Shown here in pieces: positions 42,111 to 50,228 of a DNA stretch of 64,000 nt. Source of the stretch: Pseudoalteromonas sp. S16_S37. GTDB lineage: Bacteria; Pseudomonadota; Gammaproteobacteria; Enterobacterales; Alteromonadaceae. The translations under genes and the position numbers were made by a program. Position 1 is the first letter of the stretch; each line of letters starts with the position of its first letter. The notes under the pieces were generated by a model. It was not told where the DNA came from. It did no database searches and saw only the letters and a list, made by a program, of their open reading frames with translations. The stretch lies in assembly GCF_014694405.1 (NCBI RefSeq), contig NZ_JAAUWV010000011.1, positions 1 through 64,000 on the forward strand. Reading direction: 5' to 3'.

Positions 42111-44192
42111 ATGCGTTATTTGATAGTAATCATTGCCCTGTACCTCAGCTTTGGGCTTGGCGCTGCGCAAAACGAACACAATGATACCGTGCAAATTGGC
42201 AATAAGTTATTTATCTATGTGCCCGGCGAGCCTGAATTTAAAGCGCTTTTTACAGTGCAAAGTGATGGCAGTATTGTGCTCCCTGAACTCGGTAAAGTTA
42301 TCGTTGCCAACAAGCCGCTCTTAGATGTTGAACAGTCTTTGCAAATACAACTGTCTAAAGTTTTTAAAGCTATGGATGACTTTTACGTCGAGATCCGTGA
42401 GCACGACATTCTCATAAATGTACTCGGTTATGTAAATCAACCCGATCAGGTGAGCATACCCAGCAGCGGTAATATCCAAATGGTGATTGCCAAGGCGGGT
42501 GGCTTAAAGCCAGGCGCTCAGCTTGATAAACTGCAGATCAGGCGCGCAGATGAGTTTATTGAATTTAACTATAAAGCGTATTTAGACTCAGGAAATATAT
42601 CGCTATTACCTAAGCTCAAAAGCGGCGACACAGTATTTGTGCCCGTGTCACCATTGCTAGGCAATGTGCAAATTGATTTTGATGCACAAACACTCAGCGC
42701 AACAGGCGACGCAAGTTCAGGCAGTGCCGTCACTTTACTCGGTGAAGTACACAACCCAGGCAGCTTTGCCTTTAAAGAAAACATGAGTGTGCTTGATGCC
42801 ATTATGCGTGCAGAGGGCGTAACGCGTTATGCCGACGTTACAAAAATTCGTATTATCGTTAATGAGTCGCCAGAAATCTTTGACTTAAAGGCTTATTTAG
42901 ATAAACCCAGTAAACATACCATGCCACAATTGTTGGCAGGCTCGACGATTTACGTACCGATAATGGTAGATGACGTCAATACCACTTCTCGCACGGTATA
43001 TATCATGGGGGAAGTGCAAAAGCCCGGCGCTTATGAGGCTCAGGATAATACTAACTTTTTAGATATCCTCGCAAATGCAGGTGGACCAACTCGGTTTGCC
43101 GAAACCCGTCAAATTAAAATCCTCAAGCCAAGCGGTGAAAACCTATTGTTTGATTTACAAGGTTACAGCGAAGGTATCGTTGAAAGCGTTGTGCCAGACT
43201 TAAATCCTGGTGATGTAATATTTGTGCCTGAAAAAACCGATTTAAACGAAAAAAGCTGGTTAAAAGTGCCGCCTACTCGCGCCATCAAGATCATCGGTGC
43301 TGTGGTGTCACCCGGTCGTTATGAATGGAGCAAGGAAATGGATTTAACCGATTTGCTGGCCCATGCAGGCGGCCCTACCAAAGGTGCAAACATTAATGAC
43401 ATAAAAATTGTGCGACAAGGCGAAGTGACAACACGTTTTGATTTGGAGCTGTTCACCGTTGGTAACCAAGATGAACAATTGCCACAATTGGTAGCCGGCG
43501 ACACAATTATCATCGAGGAGTTACCCGTTGACCCTGCTGATAATAAATCGCAGTGGATCCGTCAAGAATCGAGCAAATCAATTTATATTATGGGACAGGT
43601 AGGGTCGCCGGGTCGTTATGCTTTTAACAACCAAATGCACTTTATGGACATTTTGTCGGCAGCAGACGGGCCAAATGCCAACGCTGATATTCGTAATATT
43701 CGCATCACTCACAGAAATGGTGCGCATGCCAAAGTGAGCAAACTTGACTTAGCGCTTTACTTTGAAACCGGCGACGAAACGTTATTTCCAAATGTGATGG
43801 CCGGAGACACCATATTTATCCCAGAAAAAAACAAAAATTGGCTACGTGAACCCAAAGAGCAAGTGGTTAGGATCATGGGCGCAATTCAAAAACCTGGTCG
43901 TTATACCTTCGACGATACGATGACGTTGTTAGATTTGCTCGCAGAAGCAGGTGGACCCACGGGCACAGCCCTTATCGACAAAATTGTGGTGATAAACCAT
44001 AGTTGCTGTAAAGAACAAGCCAGAGTGTTTGACTTAGAAAAGTTTGTGAAGTCTCCTAATTCAACCAAAATTCCAGTGTTGCGCGCGGGTGATACATTGT
44101 ATGTACCAGATAAAGGCCAAGATCTCATGAGTCAGTTTAAAGATAACTTTCTCGATTTTATTACTATCATCGCGTTGGTGGTCGGGCTATGA
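42111..44192 (+). CDS. sypC: SLBB-repeat polysaccharide export protein (SypC/Wza-like)
   Basis: A 693-aa exported protein, nearly twice the length of E. coli Wza. A signal peptide (1-19) is followed by the Poly_export domain (about 25-95, FIYVPGEPEFKALFTVQSDG). Six SLBB-like repeats then begin near residues 102, 209, 298, 393, 493 and 588, each with a pattern like 'GxVxxPGxY...DxLxxAGGPT' and spaced by about 90-105 residues. A hydrophobic tail (FLDFITIIALVVGL) ends the protein. It should form the periplasm-spanning outer-membrane channel. The stop overlaps the SypD-like start by ATGA. Confidence 0.9.
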   Translation: MRYLIVIIALYLSFGLGAAQNEHNDTVQIGNKLFIYVPGEPEFKALFTVQSDGSIVLPELGKVIVANKPLLDVEQSLQIQLSKVFKAMDDFYVEIREHDILINVLGYVNQPDQVSIPSSGNIQMVIAKAGGLKPGAQLDKLQIRRADEFIEFNYKAYLDSGNISLLPKLKSGDTVFVPVSPLLGNVQIDFDAQTLSATGDASSGSAVTLLGEVHNPGSFAFKENMSVLDAIMRAEGVTRYADVTKIRIIVNESPEIFDLKAYLDKPSKHTMPQLLAGSTIYVPIMVDDVNTTSRTVYIMGEVQKPGAYEAQDNTNFLDILANAGGPTRFAETRQIKILKPSGENLLFDLQGYSEGIVESVVPDLNPGDVIFVPEKTDLNEKSWLKVPPTRAIKIIGAVVSPGRYEWSKEMDLTDLLAHAGGPTKGANINDIKIVRQGEVTTRFDLELFTVGNQDEQLPQLVAGDTIIIEELPVDPADNKSQWIRQESSKSIYIMGQVGSPGRYAFNNQMHFMDILSAADGPNANADIRNIRITHRNGAHAKVSKLDLALYFETGDETLFPNVMAGDTIFIPEKNKNWLREPKEQVVRIMGAIQKPGRYTFDDTMTLLDLLAEAGGPTGTALIDKIVVINHSCCKEQARVFDLEKFVKSPNSTKIPVLRAGDTLYVPDKGQDLMSQFKDNFLDFITIIALVVGL

Positions 44193-44887
44193 AAACAATA
44201 CCTTATCAATTTCAAGAACTTGAAACTGTGTGTAATGAAATCACCAATCAAAAAGCCAATTGTGTGACATTTTTATCACTCACAGGAAATGGCGGCGCAA
44301 GTAGTTTGTGTAAAAGCGTGGCTGCTGGCTTAAAAGCTGAGCGAAATAGGGTGCTTGTTATTGATTTAAACCCGCTCAATCCCATGCCTGTGCCGCAAGG
44401 TGCTGATGCGCAATACTGGCAGTTTGATGATATATCTTGTCAGCTGTGCGTGATTGAAGGGCCTGAACACGACTTTTTAACTATTTCACATCTTGCTGAG
44501 CTGGAGTCGGCAAAAAACAAGCTCACTATGCAATACGCTATAGAGCGATTGCGCCAAGAGTACGATTATGTGTTGATAGATATGTCACCAGCGATGAAGC
44601 TAAACAAAGGTAATGTGCCATTACATGCACTGAGTAGCTGTAGTCAAATGACTATTTTAATCGCCTCACTTGGCCATAATGATGAAGAAGCATTATGCAT
44701 CGGACTCAAGCATTTGCGTGAAAGTGGCCATAAAACAATACGTGTGGTTGTCTCGCAGCACCACTTTGAGCCTTTGGGTGAAAGAGTAATGAGGCAGTTG
44801 TATAAGCACAAAGCGCGCTGGCCCAGACTAACGCGCTGGCTTGGCGATAAATTACAACGCCAAGCATGGCTGTTTCATAACCACTAA
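44189..44887 (+). CDS. sypD: CpsD/BY-kinase-like P-loop protein with degenerate Walker A (SypD-like)
   Basis: A 232-aa protein of the MinD/CpsD fold with no membrane segment. The Walker A region reads LTGNGGASSLCKS (31-43), where the GKS/T lysine of active bacterial tyrosine kinases is replaced by Ser. VLVIDLNP (Walker A'-like) and YDYVLIDMSPAM (Walker B-like, near 128-139) are recognisable. There is no C-terminal tyrosine cluster; the tail is basic (HKARWPRLTRWLGDKLQRQ). It probably still partners the Wzz-like protein but may not hydrolyse ATP or phosphorylate. The gene overlaps the exporter gene by 4 bp and precedes the SypE-like gene by 8 bp. Confidence 0.8.
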   Translation: MKTIPYQFQELETVCNEITNQKANCVTFLSLTGNGGASSLCKSVAAGLKAERNRVLVIDLNPLNPMPVPQGADAQYWQFDDISCQLCVIEGPEHDFLTISHLAELESAKNKLTMQYAIERLRQEYDYVLIDMSPAMKLNKGNVPLHALSSCSQMTILIASLGHNDEEALCIGLKHLRESGHKTIRVVVSQHHFEPLGERVMRQLYKHKARWPRLTRWLGDKLQRQAWLFHNH

Positions 44888-44895
44888 GGTGCTTC

Positions 44896-46353
44896 ATGAA
44901 TATTAAATTTCATAATCGTTTTAGCTTGATACGCCCAGCAATCACCGAAATACGCCATGCGCTAAAACACGTGCTTGGCTCTCTTAACGTCACTGTAGAT
45001 GATACGGATGCCAGCGCATTAGTCATTACGGAGTACTTAACTAACCTGCTAAGACACAGCTTAGGTGATGACAACACCATTACACTTTTAATTGGTGATG
45101 ATAGAAATCACTATACCGTGCAATTAATAGATAATTTGACACCGTATAACCTGTTTGAACAAAACCATTCGCAATGGACCATCGAAAGTGAGTGTTTAGC
45201 TGAAGGGGGAATGGGTGTTGCTCTAATTCGCCATTATTATCCAGACGCTTACTATGAATCCGTTGATGGCAAAAATTACTTTTCGTTCAATATTACTAAA
45301 GTAAAACGCAAAACGTCGTTACTTTATGTTGATGATGATATTACACAACTAGCGCTGATAGAGGCGTATGTTAAGGACGAGTTTGAGTTTATTTCCTGTC
45401 AAAACTGTCGTGATGCGTGGCAGCTAATTACACAATCTAAAGTGGATGTTTTGCTACTCGACTACAGATTAAAAAATGATACCTGCGAAACCCTCCTAAA
45501 ACAGCTGGCCAGCTCAGATATCAAATCAAGTCTTGCAATTTTAATGCTTACTGGAGATAACGATGCCGCTACGATAAGAAAATTAAACCGATTTGGTATA
45601 GACGACTATATTGCAAAGCCCGTTACCAAACAGCAGCTTTTGCTGAATTTGGACCGAGTACTTAATAAAATGAAAGCGCAATTGTTTAAGCCTGCAAGCT
45701 TAAACAAAAATTATCACTATGAGATGGGCGCATTTGGCAGTGCTCATCTTTTTGGCACTATTACTACAGACTTAGGTGGTGATATTTTCATTCCATTAGA
45801 GCAACCACATAAAGGTTTTATTTTTGCTGATGTGATGGGACATGGGTTAGCTGCAAACCAAAAGAGCTATGAAATCAAAGGGTTTATTAGCGGGTTTATC
45901 AGTAGTTACGACGAAGTAGACACACTTACCAACGCTTTAAACCTTGCTTTAAATCAAGAAAAAATTTGCAAGGGAAGCCTGTTAACAATGCTCATTGTGT
46001 ATTTTGACAATGAATATATGTATTTTTATAACGCGGGGCACCCACCACCAATTGCGATAATGAACAGCGGTAAAGTCAATCCTATGACTGGTACTGACCC
46101 ACTAATGGGACTATCGCCTGATCACCAATATGAAAAATATCGTTATCCGCTAAAAGACGTTAAACATCTTATCTTCTACACTGATGGTTGGGTAGACAAT
46201 CTAGGCTCAACACTCAATGAAGAAAATCAGATAATTGAATGTCTGCCTGATACACACATTGAAGGACAAAGCTTTGCAGAACAACTTTGGTTAAATTCTC
46301 AAGGGAGTTTGTCAAAAGAGTTTGACGATGCGTCATTAATTGTTATTAATTAA
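44896..46353 (+). CDS. sypE: serine kinase-REC-PP2C phosphatase (SypE-like)
   Basis: A 485-aa three-part regulator. Residues 1-135 are an RsbW-like HATPase (N-box EYLTNLLRHS near 46-55, EGGMGVALIRHY near 103-114). About 140-260 is a receiver domain with DDD at 146-148, phospho-acceptor Asp189 in LLLDYRL and Lys241. About 275-485 is a SpoIIE/RsbU PP2C phosphatase (GGDIFIP, FADVMGHG near 310-317, YNAGHPPP, FYTDGW, DDASLIV). This order is characteristic of V. fischeri SypE, which reversibly phosphorylates SypA. Phosphorylation of the receiver would switch between kinase and phosphatase activity. Confidence 0.92.
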   Translation: MNIKFHNRFSLIRPAITEIRHALKHVLGSLNVTVDDTDASALVITEYLTNLLRHSLGDDNTITLLIGDDRNHYTVQLIDNLTPYNLFEQNHSQWTIESECLAEGGMGVALIRHYYPDAYYESVDGKNYFSFNITKVKRKTSLLYVDDDITQLALIEAYVKDEFEFISCQNCRDAWQLITQSKVDVLLLDYRLKNDTCETLLKQLASSDIKSSLAILMLTGDNDAATIRKLNRFGIDDYIAKPVTKQQLLLNLDRVLNKMKAQLFKPASLNKNYHYEMGAFGSAHLFGTITTDLGGDIFIPLEQPHKGFIFADVMGHGLAANQKSYEIKGFISGFISSYDEVDTLTNALNLALNQEKICKGSLLTMLIVYFDNEYMYFYNAGHPPPIAIMNSGKVNPMTGTDPLMGLSPDHQYEKYRYPLKDVKHLIFYTDGWVDNLGSTLNEENQIIECLPDTHIEGQSFAEQLWLNSQGSLSKEFDDASLIVIN

Positions 46354-46383
46354 TAATATGTACAAAAGACAAGGAATATGCGT

Positions 46384-47826
46384 ATGCCCCCAAAGGTGCT
46401 AATTGTAGAAGATACCGAGTCATTGGCATTGATGTATCAGTCATATCTGATCCCCACGGGAATCCAAACCCATATCGCATATTCCGGAACAGAAGCGCTA
46501 GCGGCAATCGAAACGTTTTTGCCAGATTTGATTGTTTTGGATGTCATGCTTCCCGATATCAATGGTCTTGATATTTTGTCGCAGTTGTCTGGCGAACATA
46601 GACCTCAAGTTATTGTTTTAACTGGCCACGCAACCAAAGAAATGGCAATCGAAGCTATACGTCTTGGGGCCAGTGATTTTTTAGAAAAGCCCGTAGAAGC
46701 AGACAGATTTAGAATTACCGTAAACAACGCGCTAAAATTAAAAAGCCTCGCTCAAGAAGTTGAAAAGTATCATCAAACTTATGAAAATGGTCGGTTCTTT
46801 GACCTAATAGGCTCTTCTAGAGCCATGCAATCGGTGTATCAAATTATAAATTCCGCTGCGGTTTCTAAAGCAACGGTGTTTATAACCGGTGAAAGTGGTA
46901 CGGGTAAGGAACTGTGCGCGCGTGCCGTCCATTTGGCTTCGCCTCGATCACAAAAACCATTTGTTGCTCTTAACTGTGCAGCCATTCCTAAAGATTTAAT
47001 TGAAAGTGAAATTTTTGGTCATTTAAAAGGGGCGTTTACTGGCGCGATTTCTAATCGAGAAGGCGCGGCAGGTCAAGCTGATGGTGGAACACTGTTTTTA
47101 GATGAATTGTGTGAAATGGACATAAACCTGCAAAGCAAGTTATTGCGTTTTATTCAAACAGGCTGTTATCAGCAAGTGGGTAGTGAAAAAGAAGTAAAAG
47201 TGGATGTGCGGTTTGTCTGTGCGACCAACCGAGACCCTTTAGCTGAGGTACAAGCTGGTAGGTTCCGTGAAGACTTATACTATCGTTTACATGTTATTCC
47301 TATTTGTTTGCCGCCGTTAAGGGAGCGGGGCAATGATATAATTGAAATCGCCGAAGCACTCTTTAAGAAAATCGCAAAAGAAGAACGTCATGGCTACACT
47401 GGTATGTCAGAATCGGTAAAAAGGGCATTTTTAAACTACTGCTGGCCAGGTAATGTTCGGCAACTCGAAAACACTGTTCGCAATACGCTGGTATTAAATC
47501 AGCAAAGTTGGATTGAGCTAGATATGGTGCCGGATTTACATCAAGGCTCCCATACTAACGTCGTCAATATGCAGTTGCAAAATACTCATCAAGCGCCTCC
47601 CGCTTTGCAAACTAACGGGACGTTTACGGGCCAGTCCCAGATAAATGCTACTGCGACTATACTCTCGACAAAAGACATCGAGCCGCTGTGGATAATTGAA
47701 AAACGTTATATCGAGCAAGCGATTAGCTTATGCGAGAATAACATCCCAAAAGCAGCAGCATTACTTGATGTCAGCCCATCGACCATCTATCGAAAAATTA
47801 AGACTTGGGAAGAAATCGAGGCTTAG
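46384..47826 (+). CDS. sypG: sigma54-dependent response regulator (SypG-like)
   Basis: A 480-aa NtrC-class activator: a receiver (phospho-acceptor Asp53 in VLDVMLPD), an AAA+ domain with Walker A GESGTGKE (169-176), an intact GAFTGA sigma54-contact motif (216-221) and FLDELCEMD, and a C-terminal Fis-type helix-turn-helix (about 445-478, KAAALLDVSPSTIYRKI). The ribosome-binding site AAGGA (46371-46375) is only 2 bases from the ATG at 46378 but 8 from the ATG at 46384, so I chose the latter. It should bind the TTGCA-N3-TGCAA palindromes found before several operons here. In V. fischeri SypG activates syp transcription from sigma54 promoters. Confidence 0.93.
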   Translation: MPPKVLIVEDTESLALMYQSYLIPTGIQTHIAYSGTEALAAIETFLPDLIVLDVMLPDINGLDILSQLSGEHRPQVIVLTGHATKEMAIEAIRLGASDFLEKPVEADRFRITVNNALKLKSLAQEVEKYHQTYENGRFFDLIGSSRAMQSVYQIINSAAVSKATVFITGESGTGKELCARAVHLASPRSQKPFVALNCAAIPKDLIESEIFGHLKGAFTGAISNREGAAGQADGGTLFLDELCEMDINLQSKLLRFIQTGCYQQVGSEKEVKVDVRFVCATNRDPLAEVQAGRFREDLYYRLHVIPICLPPLRERGNDIIEIAEALFKKIAKEERHGYTGMSESVKRAFLNYCWPGNVRQLENTVRNTLVLNQQSWIELDMVPDLHQGSHTNVVNMQLQNTHQAPPALQTNGTFTGQSQINATATILSTKDIEPLWIIEKRYIEQAISLCENNIPKAAALLDVSPSTIYRKIKTWEEIEA

Positions 47827-48835
47827 CACATAGGCAATTTCTGTACATAGTATTGAGTGTGTACCACTGTTGCTTACCAGAAAAGTGTTTTTGAATATGG
47901 TGAGCTGCAAGGTAGGTAAGCTTGCCGTGGTTGTTATTTGGCAGGTCCGTAATGATGCTGGCAAACTTACGCACCGAAAACTGCTCAACCAAGTAGCCCG
48001 TTTGTTCGTTAATAACTACGCTAGAAATAGCGCCCACATTGGTACTTATAACTAATACGTTGTTTGCCATTGCCTCTAATATTGCCATTGGAAGCCCTTC
48101 TTGACGCGAAGTTACGACTAAAATGTCAAGCTGAGGCCAGATCTTTTCGCTATCAGTCATACCGTGATAGGTGATGAAATCGAATGATGGGAGTGACGCT
48201 TTCATCGGGCCATCACCAAACACATGCCATGAAAATCTTTTGTCGTGACACAATAGGGATGCAAGCTCAATAAAATGATCAGGCCCTTTTTCATATGACA
48301 ATCTGCCAACAAAGCCAACTCCTATCGGTGTAGAATTGATTTTAATAGGTCTACAAACCGACTTACTGACAACAAAATTATCTAACACCGTGGCCTTATT
48401 TATTTGTTTAGCAATCAGCTTAGAAACGGCGAAGTTTTTAGATAGAAAGCTTAAAGATTTATCTAAGCGATTGTACCATTTAACCCAACCAAAACCGGTT
48501 TCTCCAGCATGATAAGTACTTACGCATGTCATTCTTAGAAATCTGCAACATAACTTACCGACAATGCTAGCCTTGTAACCATGAGTATGGATCACAGTGT
48601 TGTGGGGCATGTGATACAACGCTCTCAATGTGCCTGCAAAACTGCCTGTTAGAAAAGAAAACTCGATATTGTTGGCTGCTAATTTTTTATAAAAATGTTG
48701 ATTGTTATGGTCTTTGTAAAAAAGCACACTACACTCAATTTGATGGCTCGTTAAAAGCTTTGCCAGTTCAATAATATGAGATTCAATGCCGCCAAAGTTG
48801 GCCGAATCAACAAAAAAAATAACTTGATAACTCAT
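47798..48835 (-). CDS. family 4 glycosyltransferase
   Basis: A 345-aa GT-B enzyme beginning MSYQVIFFVDSANFGGIESH. HTHGYKASIVGKLCCRFLR, VGFVGRLSYEKGPDHFIEL (near 174-192) and VVTSRQEGLPMAILEAMANN (near 239-258, E-x7-E motif) define the donor domain. It is transcribed opposite to the syp-like operon; its 3' end overlaps the end of the sypG-like gene by 29 bp. GGAGG lies four bases before its ATG. The start is only 21 bp from that of the divergent Hpt gene, so its promoter must lie within that gene. Confidence 0.9.
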   Translation of the reverse strand: MSYQVIFFVDSANFGGIESHIIELAKLLTSHQIECSVLFYKDHNNQHFYKKLAANNIEFSFLTGSFAGTLRALYHMPHNTVIHTHGYKASIVGKLCCRFLRMTCVSTYHAGETGFGWVKWYNRLDKSLSFLSKNFAVSKLIAKQINKATVLDNFVVSKSVCRPIKINSTPIGVGFVGRLSYEKGPDHFIELASLLCHDKRFSWHVFGDGPMKASLPSFDFITYHGMTDSEKIWPQLDILVVTSRQEGLPMAILEAMANNVLVISTNVGAISSVVINEQTGYLVEQFSVRKFASIITDLPNNNHGKLTYLAAHHIQKHFSGKQQWYTLNTMYRNCLCAKPRFLPKS

Positions 48836-48856
48836 AAAACCTCCGAGGGAACCATC

Positions 48857-49192
48857 ATGTTAGATAAAACGATATTTTCTACGCTATGCAACGATGTAGG
48901 AAAGGAACTTGCGCTGCAGCTTTTGGGTGTTTACGTAACAGAATCACGAAAACAGATAAATGAATTAGCCAACAGCGACAATCTTGACTCTATCCAACAC
49001 CTTGCACATAGCTTAAAAAGCAGTAGCCGCAGCTATGGTGCACTTTTGTTAGCGCAAACTTGTGAGCTAATAGAAATGACCACAAAACACCATGACATTA
49101 AACTTAGTGAGTTAGCGCCATTGATCGAAAAGGCAACAGTTCAAGCTGAACAGGCTTTCTCTGATGCAATAGCACTAATAGCTGCTAAGTAA
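48857..49192 (+). CDS. free-standing histidine phosphotransfer (Hpt) protein
   Basis: A 111-aa Hpt domain. The phospho-accepting His51 lies in HLAHSLKSSSRSYGA, the canonical Hpt motif with downstream Gly/Ala. I chose the ATG at 48857, with GAGGG seven bases upstream; a longer frame would run into the divergent glycosyltransferase gene. Nearby partners are the hybrid kinase at 50229 (whose C-terminal receiver lacks an Hpt), the SypG-like and SypE-like receivers. In V. fischeri this function is the C-terminal Hpt of SypF. I infer the relay hybrid kinase, Hpt, then SypG-like/SypE-like. Confidence 0.92.
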   Translation: MLDKTIFSTLCNDVGKELALQLLGVYVTESRKQINELANSDNLDSIQHLAHSLKSSSRSYGALLLAQTCELIEMTTKHHDIKLSELAPLIEKATVQAEQAFSDAIALIAAK

Positions 49193-49197
49193 TAATG

Positions 49198-50058
49198 CTA
49201 CTCACTCCTAAACAACAGCAATTTAGTAAATACACCATGCAACTGCTCAATATTATGCAGCTGTTTTGCGCAGTGACTGCTGCACTCTTGTGTATTTGAT
49301 ATCTGTGCGATCGCCTCGGGTGAAAGACTCATATCACAAAATTGATAACCGACCATTTTTTGTAGCCAATCGACGACGGCATCCTCTTTGAGCTGCGCCA
49401 TGACGCTGTTTTCACGCGCGATATTTTCTACAAATATCTTACAGGCTTTGGTTCTTTGCAGCGCATGTGCAATATTATCAACTAGCAGGGCGGGCATAAC
49501 GCTTGATATCGTGCTGCCAGGGCCAATTAATACAACGTCAGCGCTATAAATCGCGTTGATCGCTTTTTCATGGGCATTAACCCGTTTTGTGAGGTTTATC
49601 TGCTCTGGTAGCTGGTTCAATGCATCAATTTCACATTCGCCAATCACGGTTTGACCATTTTGCATCGTTGCAATGAGATCGACAGGTTCATCAGACATAG
49701 GTAGCACAGTTTGAGAATTACCTAAGATGGCATTGAATTGTGCGACAGCTTCTGTTGCGCTATTGGTTAGCTGTAGTAAGCCTAATAATGCTAAATTGCC
49801 TAGGCTATGACCTTCGAGTTCGCCACCGCTAAAACGGTGTTCAAATACCGTGTGTAAAAGTGAGTTATCTTCCACAAGCTCCAAACAACAGCGTCTGATA
49901 TCACCCAATGCAACACATTGCTGACTATCCCTCAACCGACCTGTACTACCACCATTATCGGTCGTGGCAATAATCGCTGTTAAGTCACTAGCTAAAGGGT
50001 TGATAGCTTTTAGTATTTGCGCAAGCCCGTGACCACCACCTAAACACACTATTTTCAT
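49198..50058 (-). CDS. YvcK/CofD-like protein
   Basis: A 286-aa protein of the CofD/YvcK (gluconeogenesis factor, UPF0052) superfamily. It has CLGGGHGLAQIL (5-16), ATTDNGGSTGRLRD (31-44), GHSLGNL (near 82-88) and LIGPGSTISSVMPALLV (near 176-192). YvcK proteins bind UDP-sugars such as UDP-GlcNAc and help direct carbon to cell-envelope synthesis; they do not make F420. It is convergent with the Hpt gene. A minus-strand sigma54-like element lies 53 bp before the start and a TTGCA-N3-TGCAA site further upstream. This suggests co-expression with the exopolysaccharide genes, perhaps to adjust UDP-sugar supply. Confidence 0.85.
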   Translation of the reverse strand: MKIVCLGGGHGLAQILKAINPLASDLTAIIATTDNGGSTGRLRDSQQCVALGDIRRCCLELVEDNSLLHTVFEHRFSGGELEGHSLGNLALLGLLQLTNSATEAVAQFNAILGNSQTVLPMSDEPVDLIATMQNGQTVIGECEIDALNQLPEQINLTKRVNAHEKAINAIYSADVVLIGPGSTISSVMPALLVDNIAHALQRTKACKIFVENIARENSVMAQLKEDAVVDWLQKMVGYQFCDMSLSPEAIAQISNTQECSSHCAKQLHNIEQLHGVFTKLLLFRSE

Positions 50059-50095
50059 TGTAAGACAACCGCTTCATAACGAGTACAGATACATA

Positions 50096-50111
50096 AGCAT
50101 AGACTATTCCA
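50096..50111 (-). promoter_or_regulatory. sigma54-like promoter of the YvcK-like gene
   Basis: Minus strand TGGAATAGTCTATGCT matches the -24 TGG and -12 TGC with correct spacing. It starts 53 bp before the ATG at 50058. The palindrome centre at 50201 is 90 bp upstream, in phase with the distances at the other promoters. Confidence 0.6.
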
Positions 50112-50194
50112 CAAATATGGTGTGTGTAACTTATTGAAAGTAAGTAAATAAGGATTAATAGAAGTTGGAACAATATAAAAATGCGCACTATCAT

Positions 50195-50207
50195 TTGCAT
50201 TGTGCAA
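50195..50207. promoter_or_regulatory. TTGCA-N3-TGCAA palindrome (site 6)
   Basis: TTGCATTGTGCAA, between the YvcK-like gene (minus) and the hybrid kinase (plus). It is too close to the kinase ATG (21 bp) to activate a plus-strand promoter, but is well placed for the minus-strand sigma54-like element. Bound activator might also limit kinase expression. Confidence 0.7.
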
Positions 50208-50228
50208 AGCAAATTTAAAGAGAATTAG

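Noticed and set aside
42417..44100. DNA tandem repeat in the SLBB exporter gene
   Set aside because: The repetition is at protein level (six SLBB-like modules) and diverged at DNA level, so it is not a repeat array.
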